Assembly (NCBI GenBank): GCA_050694275.1
Contig: JBOGXF010000004.1
Coordinates: 1-33,528 of the forward strand
Reading direction: 5' to 3'
Origin: JBOGXF01 sp050694275
Lineage (GTDB): Bacteria; Actinomycetota; CADDZG01; WHSQ01
Length of the DNA stretch: 33,528 nucleotides
Shown here: piece by piece, positions 14,631 to 21,573 of the stretch
Numbering within the stretch: position 1 is the stretch's first letter
Layout: the number at the start of each line of letters is the position of its first letter
Notes under the pieces: model-generated
Database searches by the model: none
What the model was told of the DNA's origin: nothing
Seen by the model: only the letters and a program-made list of their open reading frames with translations
Translations under genes and position numbers: made by a program

Positions 14631-15058
14631 GAGGATCCATCCGCGTAGATCTCACGTTTCCAGATCGGAACGGTGAGCTTGAGCGAATCGATAATGAATC
14701 GGCAAGCGTCGAGCGCGTCGCCTCGGTGGGGGGCGCCGCACGCGACGACCACGGTCGGTTCTCCCAGCTCGCACGTCCCGACGCGGTGCACGGCAACGAT
14801 GTGCCGAAGGTCCCACTTCTGTGCTGCCTCCTCCGCGATCTCCGCAAGGTGTCCTTCGGCAAGCTCGGGATGAGCCTCGTACTCGAGACGGACAACGGGC
14901 TTGGTCGTGTTGCCCTCGACCGCGGCCGACTCGCGGACGACCCCCACGAACACGGCGATCCCTCCGCAACCCGGTGAGGACACCCGCGCGATGGCATCGT
15001 TGACGTCGAGCGGAGTGCTTTCGATCGCGGTCGTGATGTCGGCCACGCTAACAATCAC
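14603..15058 (-). CDS. moaE: Molybdopterin synthase large subunit MoaE
   Basis: This 151-residue protein is MoaE, which transfers sulfur from MoaD thiocarboxylate to precursor Z to form molybdopterin. The hallmarks are GGIAVFVGVVR, VVRLEYEAHPELAEG (family YEAY..MA), HRVGTCELGEPTVVVACGAPHR and SLKLTVPIWKREIYADGSSWV, with the active-site lysine pair in the last. The start GTG at 15058 overlaps the moaA stop codon as GTGA, so the two are translationally coupled. A GTG four codons further in is less likely. No MoaD gene lies next to it, which is unusual because moaD often accompanies moaE. Confidence 0.9.
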   Translation of the reverse strand: MIVSVADITTAIESTPLDVNDAIARVSSPGCGGIAVFVGVVRESAAVEGNTTKPVVRLEYEAHPELAEGHLAEIAEEAAQKWDLRHIVAVHRVGTCELGEPTVVVACGAPHRGDALDACRFIIDSLKLTVPIWKREIYADGSSWVGAEGDR

Positions 15059-16062
15059 CCGCCGATGTAGGACATCTCTATCTTCTGGAGCCCGGTCGTG
15101 GCCTCGGATCGCAGCTCCGAGTAGCGATCGTCTCGGACGCGCCATACGCGCGCGATGAAGTCGTCGATGTCGGTGTCGGTTGCGCCCTCACGCAAGAGAG
15201 CGCGCAGATCGTGACCCTGCGCTGCGAACAGGCACGTGTAGAGCTGCCCTTCGGGCGAAAGCCTGATCCGCGTGCAGTCCCCACAGAAGGGTTGGCTTAC
15301 CGACGCGATCACGCCGATCTCGCCGCCTCCGTCCCTGTAGCGGTAGCGTTCGGCGACCTCTCCTCGGTAGTTCGCCTCGACCGGCTCGATCGGCATCTCG
15401 GCGGCGATCTTGGCGACGATCTCTTTCGCCGGCACGACATCGTCGAGCCGCCAACCGTTCGTCGTGCCGACGTCCATGTACTCGATGAAGCGCACGATGT
15501 GACCGGTGCCCTTGAAGCGACGGGCCATATCGAGGACGTCGTCCTCGTTGACGCCCCGTTTCACCACCATGTTGACCTTCACCGGGCCGAGCCCGGCCTC
15601 GGCGGCCGCATCGATGCCCTCGAGCACTCTTGCTACCGGAAAGTCGGCGTCGTTGATGGCTCTGAACACCGCATCGTCGAGCGAGTCGAGGCTCACGGTG
15701 ACCCGGTTCAGCCCCGCCCGCTTGAGCGCATGCGCCTTGCGTTTGAGGGCCGAGCCGTTGGTGGTGAGGGCGAGGTCGACTCCTTCGTTCGTCGCGAGCC
15801 TGGCGATGAGATCCTCGAGGTTCCTGCGGACGAGGGGTTCCCCCCCGGTTATCCGGATCTTTTGGACGCCGGCGCGCACGAAAGCCCGGGCGACGCGCTC
15901 GATCTCCTCGAAGGTCAGCAGCTCGCTTCGCTCGAGGAACTGGTAGTCGCGCCCGAAGACCTCCTTCGGCATGCAGTAGGTGCAGCGGAAGTTGCACCGG
16001 TCGGTGACCGAGATCCGGAGGTCTCGGAGCGGGCGCCCCAGCGTGTCGGTCGGATGTGGCAT
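15055..16062 (-). CDS. moaA: GTP 3',8-cyclase MoaA (radical SAM)
   Basis: The 335-residue protein is MoaA, which converts GTP to the cyclic precursor of molybdopterin. The radical-SAM cluster is C23-x3-C27-x2-C30; the second, C-terminal cluster is C260, C263 and C277 in FCGDCTRIRLSPEGQLYTC. ITGGEPL binds SAM. The conserved double glycine ends the protein (SYIGG). The ATG at 16062 is preceded by GGGAGG about eight bases upstream. It heads a tightly spaced operon: moaA, moaE, quinone oxidoreductase, SDR, OsmC. Its promoter lies in the 76-bp gap shared with the divergent sqdB gene, where the two -10 boxes appear to overlap. Confidence 0.95.
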   Translation of the reverse strand: MPHPTDTLGRPLRDLRISVTDRCNFRCTYCMPKEVFGRDYQFLERSELLTFEEIERVARAFVRAGVQKIRITGGEPLVRRNLEDLIARLATNEGVDLALTTNGSALKRKAHALKRAGLNRVTVSLDSLDDAVFRAINDADFPVARVLEGIDAAAEAGLGPVKVNMVVKRGVNEDDVLDMARRFKGTGHIVRFIEYMDVGTTNGWRLDDVVPAKEIVAKIAAEMPIEPVEANYRGEVAERYRYRDGGGEIGVIASVSQPFCGDCTRIRLSPEGQLYTCLFAAQGHDLRALLREGATDTDIDDFIARVWRVRDDRYSELRSEATTGLQKIEMSYIGG

Positions 16063-16124
16063 ACATCCATCCTCCCACCGTCGAGCCGCGCCCGAGTCAG
16101 CGCGGATTTGGGTCGGTTCGGTTG

Positions 16125-16132
16125 AGTATCCT
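16125..16132. promoter_or_regulatory. Overlapping divergent -10 boxes for sqdB (+) and moaA (-)
   Basis: AGTATCCT contains TATCCT on the plus strand (16127-16132, exactly -12 to -7 relative to GTG 16139) and GATACT on the minus strand (16130-16125). The plus-strand message would be leaderless. The minus-strand message would have a leader of about 55 bases containing the moaA ribosome site. Confidence 0.5.
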
Positions 16133-16138
16133 GCCGGC

Positions 16139-17293
16139 GTGCGACTGCTCATTCTCGGCGGAGATGGATATCTGGGATGGCCTACGGCGATGCACATGTC
16201 GAGGGCGGGTCACACCGTCGGGATAGTCGACAACTTCCTGCGTCGCACCATGGCAACCGAGCTCGGCGCGGGGTCGCTGACCCCCATCCAATCGCTTCCC
16301 CAGCGCGTGCGAGCGTGGCGCGAGCTAACCGGGGACGAGATGGCGACCTACGTCGGCGACCTTACCGACGGTCAGTTCGTCGACCGCGTTTTTGCCGAGT
16401 TCCGACCTGAGGCCGTCGTTCATTACGGAGAGCAACCGAGCGCCCCGTACTCGATGATCGACCGCAGTCATGCGATCCGAACGCAGCGCAACAACGTCGA
16501 GGGAACGCTCAATGTCCTCTTCGCGATACGCGACATCGCACCGGACGCACATCTCGTCAAGCTCGGAACGATGGGGGAATACGGCACTCCCAATATCGAC
16601 ATCGAAGAGGGCTTCATCGAAATGGATCACAAAGGTCGCAGAGACACCCTTCCCTTTCCCAAGATGCCCGGCTCGATGTATCACCTGACAAAGGTGCACG
16701 ACTCACACAACATTCATTTCTCGTGCCGCGTCTGGAATCTGAAGGCGACCGATCTCAACCAGGGGGTGGTCTACGGGATCAGGACCGATGACACGGAGTT
16801 GGACGAGAGGCTCTGTACGCGCTTCGACTACGACGAGGTGTTCGGCACCGTCCTCAATCGTTTCTGCGTGCAGGCCGTGATCGGCAACCCGCTAACCGTG
16901 TACGGCAGGGGAGGCCAGACGCGGGGCTTCCTGAACATCGTCGACACGATCCAGTGCGTGCGCCTGGCGGTGGAGAATCCTCCCGGGCCGGGCGACTACC
17001 GCGTCTTCAATCAGTTCACCCAGCAGTTCTCGGTGCGAGAGCTTGCGCACGTGGTCAGGCGAGTGGGCGAGGGCATCGGGATCAATGTCATGGTTGAGCC
17101 GCTACTGGACCCGAGGATCGAGGCGCAGGAGCACTACTACAACGCGGCCCACACCAAGCTGCTCGAGCTCGGGCTCAGGCCGCATCTGCTCACCGACGAC
17201 GTCGTTGCTCACCTCATCGAGACCATCCAGCGCCACAAGGATCGGATCCGGATCGAGACGATCGCCCCGAGAACCCGCTGGGATCCCAGGTAG
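16139..17293 (+). CDS. sqdB: UDP-sulfoquinovose synthase (SQD1/SqdB type)
   Basis: The 384-residue protein is an extended SDR that matches plant SQD1 and bacterial SqdB along its whole length. It has GGDGYLGWPTA (7-17), VDNFLRR, VHYGEQPSAPYSMIDR (94-109), KLGTMGEYGTPNIDIEEG with catalytic Thr144, MYHLTKVHDSHN with Tyr181 and Lys185, TDLNQGVVYG and QTRGFLNIVDTIQCV. It makes UDP-sulfoquinovose from UDP-glucose and sulfite, the head-group donor for sulfolipid. No SqdX/SQD2 glycosyltransferase is in the window. The start is GTG at 16139 with TATCCT six bases upstream and no ribosome site, so translation is probably leaderless. Confidence 0.93.
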   Translation: MRLLILGGDGYLGWPTAMHMSRAGHTVGIVDNFLRRTMATELGAGSLTPIQSLPQRVRAWRELTGDEMATYVGDLTDGQFVDRVFAEFRPEAVVHYGEQPSAPYSMIDRSHAIRTQRNNVEGTLNVLFAIRDIAPDAHLVKLGTMGEYGTPNIDIEEGFIEMDHKGRRDTLPFPKMPGSMYHLTKVHDSHNIHFSCRVWNLKATDLNQGVVYGIRTDDTELDERLCTRFDYDEVFGTVLNRFCVQAVIGNPLTVYGRGGQTRGFLNIVDTIQCVRLAVENPPGPGDYRVFNQFTQQFSVRELAHVVRRVGEGIGINVMVEPLLDPRIEAQEHYYNAAHTKLLELGLRPHLLTDDVVAHLIETIQRHKDRIRIETIAPRTRWDPR

Positions 17294-17369
17294 GCCGACC
17301 CGCAGGAACGAGCGCTAGGCGGGCGAATCTCCTTGTAGCGCCAATCAACATCGGGGAGCTGAAACCGTC

Positions 17370-17828
17370 ATGCGCAGGCTGATCGGGATCCTTGCAACCG
17401 TCGCCCTAGTCGCCGGGCTGATCGCGGCGCCGGCTGCGGCCCAGGGCAAGAAAAAGAAGAAGGAGAAGGTCCACGAGTCTTTCGTGGCCCAGGCCCTGCC
17501 GCTCGTCAACCTTCAGGCGACCGGGACCGAGCGACGAAGCTGCTTCGCGGGGGTCGAGGACGTCCACTGGGTGGGGGTCGAGTTCCAGTCACCGGGCAAG
17601 GGAGACCTGCGCCTGTACATGGAAGGGTTCACCGGCGACTGGGACCTGGCGATCGTTCTCGAGGACGGGACCATCGTGTACGCCCTCGGCGACCAGACCA
17701 CGGGCGCGCCCCCGGAAGAAGAGATCATCATGGCGTTGAAGCCCAAGCAGAAAGTGCAGCTGCTCGCCTGCAATTACCTCGGCGAACCGCAGGTCGAAGT
17801 CCACTACGAGGGCGTCTTCAAGAAGTAA
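17370..17828 (+). CDS. Small secreted protein of unknown function
   Basis: This 152-residue product starts with a clear Sec signal peptide (MRRLIGILATVALVAGLIAAPAAAQG, AAA-Q cleavage near 24-25). A lysine run, KKKKKEK, follows at once. The rest is a compact mixed domain with two cysteines (about 58 and 132) that could form a disulfide, and alternating strands such as DLRLYMEGFTGDWDLAIVLEDG. I do not recognise the family; the strand pattern is loosely like pre-peptidase C-terminal domains. GGGGAG lies about 11 bases before the ATG. Confidence 0.7.
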   Translation: MRRLIGILATVALVAGLIAAPAAAQGKKKKKEKVHESFVAQALPLVNLQATGTERRSCFAGVEDVHWVGVEFQSPGKGDLRLYMEGFTGDWDLAIVLEDGTIVYALGDQTTGAPPEEEIIMALKPKQKVQLLACNYLGEPQVEVHYEGVFKK

Positions 17829-17844
17829 TTGGCACGCGAGGTTG

Positions 17845-18921
17845 CTAGGTGAGGGCGTCGCAGATCGCGTCGGCGACCTCTTGCGTCTTCGCCGGCGGAT
17901 CCTCGGACCCCATGTCGGCGGTGCGCGCTCGGCCCGATGCGAGAACTGTGGCCACCGCCCGCTCGAGACGGTCGCCGTCCCGCGTGAAGCCCATGTGATC
18001 GAGCATCGCGACGGCCGACAGGATCATCGCGATCGGGTTGGCAAGGCCCCGGCCCGCGATGTCGGGGGCCGAGCCGTGGGTCGGCTCGAACACCGCGTAC
18101 TCCCGGCCGAGGTTCATTCCCGGCGCCACCCCCAGCCCGCCGACAAGCCCCGCACAAAGGTCGGAGATGATGTCGCCGTACAGATTCGGCAAGACGATCA
18201 CGTCGAGCTCCTCCGGCTGCCACACGAGCCACATGGCGAGCTCGTCGACATGCATCTCCTCGAAGCCGACGTCGCGGTAGGCGGTGGCGAGCTGCATCCC
18301 GGTCTGGAGCCAGAGTCCGTCGGAGTGACGCATGATGTTGGCCTTGTGGCCGAGGGTCACCTTTCGCCGGCGATGCTTGCGGGCGTACTCGAACGCGTAT
18401 TCGACGATCGCCGTGGTGGCCGACACGGAGATGGGCTTGACCGACACGCCGGCATCATTGTCGAGCCGAAAACCGTGCATGTACTTGAGGTAGCCCCCGA
18501 GCTTCATGACCTCCTTTGAGCCGTATTCGAACTCGATGCCCTCGTAGAGGTCTTCGGTGTTCTCCCGCACCACCACCAGGTCGATGTCGTCGAACCGCGA
18601 CGGCACACCGGGATAGAGACGACAGGGACGGACGCTCGCATACAGGTCGAGTTCCTTTCGCAACGCGACGTTGATCGAGCGAAAGCCCCCGGCGACCGGT
18701 GTGGACACGGGACCCTTCAAAGCAACTTTGTTGCGACGGATCGAATCGAGGACGTGATCGGGAAGAGGGGTCCCGTAGCGCTCGAGGGCCGGCACACCTG
18801 CCTGCCGCTCGTCCCACTCGATGCCGGTCCCGAGGGCATCGACCACCTGTCTGGTCGCGGCGGACACCTCCGGTCCGATCCCGTCTCCCGGTATGAGGGT
18901 CACGGTCGGCATTAGGTTCAC
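17845..18921 (-). CDS. Isocitrate/isopropylmalate dehydrogenase family enzyme, probably NAD-type isocitrate dehydrogenase
   Basis: The 358-residue beta-decarboxylating dehydrogenase has IPGDGIGPEV, LKGPVSTPVAGGFRSINVALRKELDLYASVRP (substrate-binding Ser/Asn and the two Arg), VVVRENTEDLYEGIE, the Lys/Asp metal region and the signature NLYGDIISDLCAGLVGGLGVAPGMN. The STPVAGGFRSINVALRK segment with Ser and Asn fits isocitrate rather than isopropylmalate, as do the RENTEDLY and HKANIM motifs. An isopropylmalate or homoisocitrate role cannot be excluded. The start is GTG at 18921, with TATCCT exactly at -12 to -7; an ATG three codons later lacks any ribosome site. Confidence 0.85.
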   Translation of the reverse strand: MNLMPTVTLIPGDGIGPEVSAATRQVVDALGTGIEWDERQAGVPALERYGTPLPDHVLDSIRRNKVALKGPVSTPVAGGFRSINVALRKELDLYASVRPCRLYPGVPSRFDDIDLVVVRENTEDLYEGIEFEYGSKEVMKLGGYLKYMHGFRLDNDAGVSVKPISVSATTAIVEYAFEYARKHRRRKVTLGHKANIMRHSDGLWLQTGMQLATAYRDVGFEEMHVDELAMWLVWQPEELDVIVLPNLYGDIISDLCAGLVGGLGVAPGMNLGREYAVFEPTHGSAPDIAGRGLANPIAMILSAVAMLDHMGFTRDGDRLERAVATVLASGRARTADMGSEDPPAKTQEVADAICDALT

Positions 18922-18927
18922 ACACCC

Positions 18928-18933
18928 AGGATA
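18928..18933 (-). promoter_or_regulatory. -10 box for leaderless dehydrogenase mRNA
   Basis: TATCCT on the minus strand at -12 to -7 from the GTG at 18921. Confidence 0.5.
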
Positions 18934-19079
18934 CGCAGTGACCGGGCCGGAAGGCCTTGAAGGAAACCTCCCGGCCGCAGCCGAATCAGGGCAAGCGATC
19001 CCTTCTCCTGATAGAAAACAGTCGGTGGCCGGTCCTCCGACCGGCTGCGCGCTGCTCGGGACTTGGGGGAGGGATCGCG

Positions 19080-20495
19080 TTGGCACAGTCGCTCGCGGCG
19101 AGGAAGAAGGCCCTGGACGGTTACTTCAAGATCACCGAGCGCGACTCCACGGTGAGGACGGAGTTCATCGCCGGCGTCACGACCTTCATGACCATGGCCT
19201 ACATCCTGTTCCTCAATCCCTTGATCCTGTCGATTCCGGACCGGGATGGGACGGTGCTCGATCCCCAGGCGGTGCTCGTGGTGACCGCCCTTGCTGCCGG
19301 AATCACTTCGTTTGCGATGGGTGCGTACGCCAACTATCCGTTTGCGATCGCGGCGGGGCTTGGGCTCAACGCCGTGGTGGCTTTCCAGCTCGTCGGTGGC
19401 GAGCAGCTCACCTGGCCCGAGGCGATGGGGGTCATCGTCGTGGAAGGCATCATCATCCTGATCCTCGTTCTGACGAAATTCCGTCAGGCGGTCATGGATG
19501 CGGTTCCGCTCGCGCTAAAACACTCGATCGCGGTGGGCATCGGGCTCTTCATCGCCGTCATCGGTTTCGTCCAGGCCGGATTCGTGACGTCGACGACGCT
19601 TCCATCGCCGCCCCTGCAGTTGGGTACCGGCGGCGAGCTGCAGGGCTGGCCGGTGGGCGTGTTCGTCATCGGACTTCTGTTCGTGATCTTTCTCTATACG
19701 CGGCGGGTCAAGGGAGCGCTCCTGATCGGCATTCTCGCGACCACCATCCTGGCGGTGATCGTGAACAGCGCGTTCCTGGACGAAGAGGGGTTTGGTGGGA
19801 AGGCGCGCCTCGCCAACCCCATCGAGGTTCCCGATGCGGCCAGCTTCGACCTCGTCGGAAACTTCTCGCTCGGCTTCTTCGCCGAGATGGGTCTCCTCGC
19901 GGCGGTTCTCGCGATCTTCACAATCATGCTCTCGGACTTTTTCGACACGATGGGGACCGTCATCGGCCTCGGGCGTGAGGCGAGGCTGCTCGACGAGCGC
20001 GGGCGGCTGCCCGACATCGGCCGCGTGCTGGTCGTGGACTCGGCGGCTGCGGCCCTCGGCGGATCCTTTTCGGCCTCGTCGAATACGACGTACATCGAGA
20101 GCGCGTCCGGGATCGCCGAGGGCGGGCGCACTGGCCTGACCGCGGTCGTCGTCGGCGTGCTGTTTCTGCTGTCCATCCTGTTCTCGCCGCTGGCGCGCAT
20201 GATTCCGTTCGAGGCCGCGGCCCCCGCGCTCGTCCTCGTGGGTTTTCTGATGATGACAATCGTGCGGGAGATCCCGTGGAACGATCTCGAAGACGCGGTT
20301 CCGGCGTTTCTAACGATCGTCATCATGCCGTTCACCTACTCGATCACAAACGGGATCGGAGCAGGATTCATCGCATACGTTTTCATCAAACTGACACGCG
20401 GGAAGGGGGCCGAGATCAAGCCGATGATGTATGTCGCAGCGGCCGCCTTCGTCGTCTACTTCGCGATCTTCTACGTGAGGGATTTCCTGATTTAG
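19080..20495 (+). CDS. AzgA-type purine permease (NCS2 family)
   Basis: This 471-residue transporter has 12-14 membrane segments. The N-terminus LDGYFKITERDSTVRTEFIAGVTTFMTMAYILFLNP is diagnostic of AzgA/PbuG hypoxanthine-guanine-adenine permeases. SDFFDTMGTVIGLGREA and SSNTTYIESASGIAEGGRTGLTAVVVGVLF are the two conserved binding motifs in the middle. It should import purine bases with protons. The start is TTG at 19080, set by GGGGGAGGG upstream and the usual family start. Carbamate kinase follows 37 bases later, suggesting use of purines for nitrogen or ATP. Confidence 0.9.
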   Translation: MAQSLAARKKALDGYFKITERDSTVRTEFIAGVTTFMTMAYILFLNPLILSIPDRDGTVLDPQAVLVVTALAAGITSFAMGAYANYPFAIAAGLGLNAVVAFQLVGGEQLTWPEAMGVIVVEGIIILILVLTKFRQAVMDAVPLALKHSIAVGIGLFIAVIGFVQAGFVTSTTLPSPPLQLGTGGELQGWPVGVFVIGLLFVIFLYTRRVKGALLIGILATTILAVIVNSAFLDEEGFGGKARLANPIEVPDAASFDLVGNFSLGFFAEMGLLAAVLAIFTIMLSDFFDTMGTVIGLGREARLLDERGRLPDIGRVLVVDSAAAALGGSFSASSNTTYIESASGIAEGGRTGLTAVVVGVLFLLSILFSPLARMIPFEAAAPALVLVGFLMMTIVREIPWNDLEDAVPAFLTIVIMPFTYSITNGIGAGFIAYVFIKLTRGKGAEIKPMMYVAAAAFVVYFAIFYVRDFLI

Positions 20496-20520
20496 TGCCT
20501 CGGCACTCACCGCGCTCACC

Positions 20521-20526
20521 TACGAT
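20521..20526 (+). promoter_or_regulatory. -10 box for carbamate kinase
   Basis: TACGAT at exactly -12 to -7 from GTG 20533; no ribosome site, so a leaderless message is likely. Confidence 0.5.
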
Positions 20527-20532
20527 TCGGGT

Positions 20533-21501
20533 GTGAGCTCACGTAGGTCGATGCCGCCGATTCTCGTCGCCGCGCTGGGTGGCAACGCCATCCAAAGCCC
20601 CGAGGGCGACGATTCCGTCGCGTCCGACCTCGTTCATGCGGCGCAGACCATGGAACGTCTCGTCGCGCTCGTGGCTCGGGGGGAGTGGCGCCTGGTCATA
20701 ACCCACGGCAACGGACCGCAGGTGGGCAATCACCTGCTTCGCAGCGAGATCGCGTTCCAGGACGCCGACCTTCCTCTCCTGCCGCTCGACGTCTGTGTCG
20801 CGGACACGCAGGGCGGCATGGGGTACGTGATCCAGCAGACCCTCACCAACACCCTTCACGCCGCCGGCCTCCCCGGGGTCGTCGCAACGGTCGTGACGCA
20901 GGTGGTGGTCGATCCCGGCGATCCCGCCTTCGCCGACCCGGCGAAGCCGGTGGGCGAGATGATCCCGTCGGATCGGGTCGACTCGTACCGGGCACGCGGC
21001 TGGACGCTGGCCGAGGATGCTCACCGAGGTGGGTGGCGGCGGGTCGTCGCGTCGCCCGATCCGAAGGAGATCGTCGAGGGCGAGGCGATCCGAGCGCTCG
21101 TGGACCAAGGTGTGCTGGTCGTGGCCGCGGGCGGCGGAGGGGTGCCGGTGGTGTCGAACGACTCCGGCGAGCTGCGCGGGATCGAGGCGGTGATCGACAA
21201 GGATCTTGCCAGCGCCCTGCTGGCCGCGGACATGGGGGCGGAGGCGCTCGTGATACTTACCGACGTCGATCAGGTCTACCTGGGCTACGACACGCCGGGC
21301 CAGCGGCCCCTCGGTCGCGTAACGGTGTCAGAAGCGCGCGCGCATCTCGACCGGGGCGAGTTCCCGCCGGGGAGCATGGGCCCCAAGGTCGAGGCCCTGT
21401 GCCGGTTCGTCGATTCCACCGGACGTCTCGGACTCGTTACATCGGTCGAGCTGTTGCAGGAAGCCCTTCGAGGCGAGGCAGGAACGCGCATCGTTCCCTA
21501 G
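20533..21501 (+). CDS. arcC: Carbamate kinase
   Basis: The 322-residue protein carries all carbamate kinase motifs: VAALGGNAI (12-20), ITHGNGPQVGN, DTQGGMGYVIQQTL, WRRVVASPDPKEI, VVAAGGGGVPV, DKDLASALLA, ILTDVDQVYL and GSMGPKVEA. It makes ATP from carbamoyl phosphate and ADP. There is no arginine deiminase or ornithine carbamoyltransferase nearby, but a purine permease lies immediately upstream. A role at the end of purine/allantoin breakdown is therefore plausible. GTG at 20533 is preceded by a -10 box at leaderless spacing, so it can be expressed apart from the permease. Confidence 0.93.
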   Translation: MSSRRSMPPILVAALGGNAIQSPEGDDSVASDLVHAAQTMERLVALVARGEWRLVITHGNGPQVGNHLLRSEIAFQDADLPLLPLDVCVADTQGGMGYVIQQTLTNTLHAAGLPGVVATVVTQVVVDPGDPAFADPAKPVGEMIPSDRVDSYRARGWTLAEDAHRGGWRRVVASPDPKEIVEGEAIRALVDQGVLVVAAGGGGVPVVSNDSGELRGIEAVIDKDLASALLAADMGAEALVILTDVDQVYLGYDTPGQRPLGRVTVSEARAHLDRGEFPPGSMGPKVEALCRFVDSTGRLGLVTSVELLQEALRGEAGTRIVP

Positions 21502-21524
21502 GCGGTGGAAAATTGTTTCGCGTT

Positions 21525-21540
21525 TGTGACGCGCGTCACA
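21525..21540 (+). promoter_or_regulatory. Perfect CRP-type operator, centred at -41.5
   Basis: TGTGACGCGCGTCACA is a perfect 16-bp palindrome matching TGTGA-N6-TCACA. If transcription of the next gene starts at its ATG (21574), as the -10 box suggests, the centre is at -41.5. That is the standard class II activator position of CRP. Confidence 0.65.
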
Positions 21541-21561
21541 GCGCGGGGCTCCCGTTGGGGT

Positions 21562-21567
21562 CACGCT
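21562..21567 (+). promoter_or_regulatory. -10 box for the M23-lipase gene
   Basis: CACGCT at exactly -12 to -7 from ATG 21574, keeping the key A at -11 and T at -7. Confidence 0.45.
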
Positions 21568-21573
21568 GCTTCA

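Noticed and set aside
21505..21573. GTG 21505 as the start of the M23-lipase protein
   Set aside because: It would translate through the CRP palindrome and put 23 residues before a normal signal peptide.
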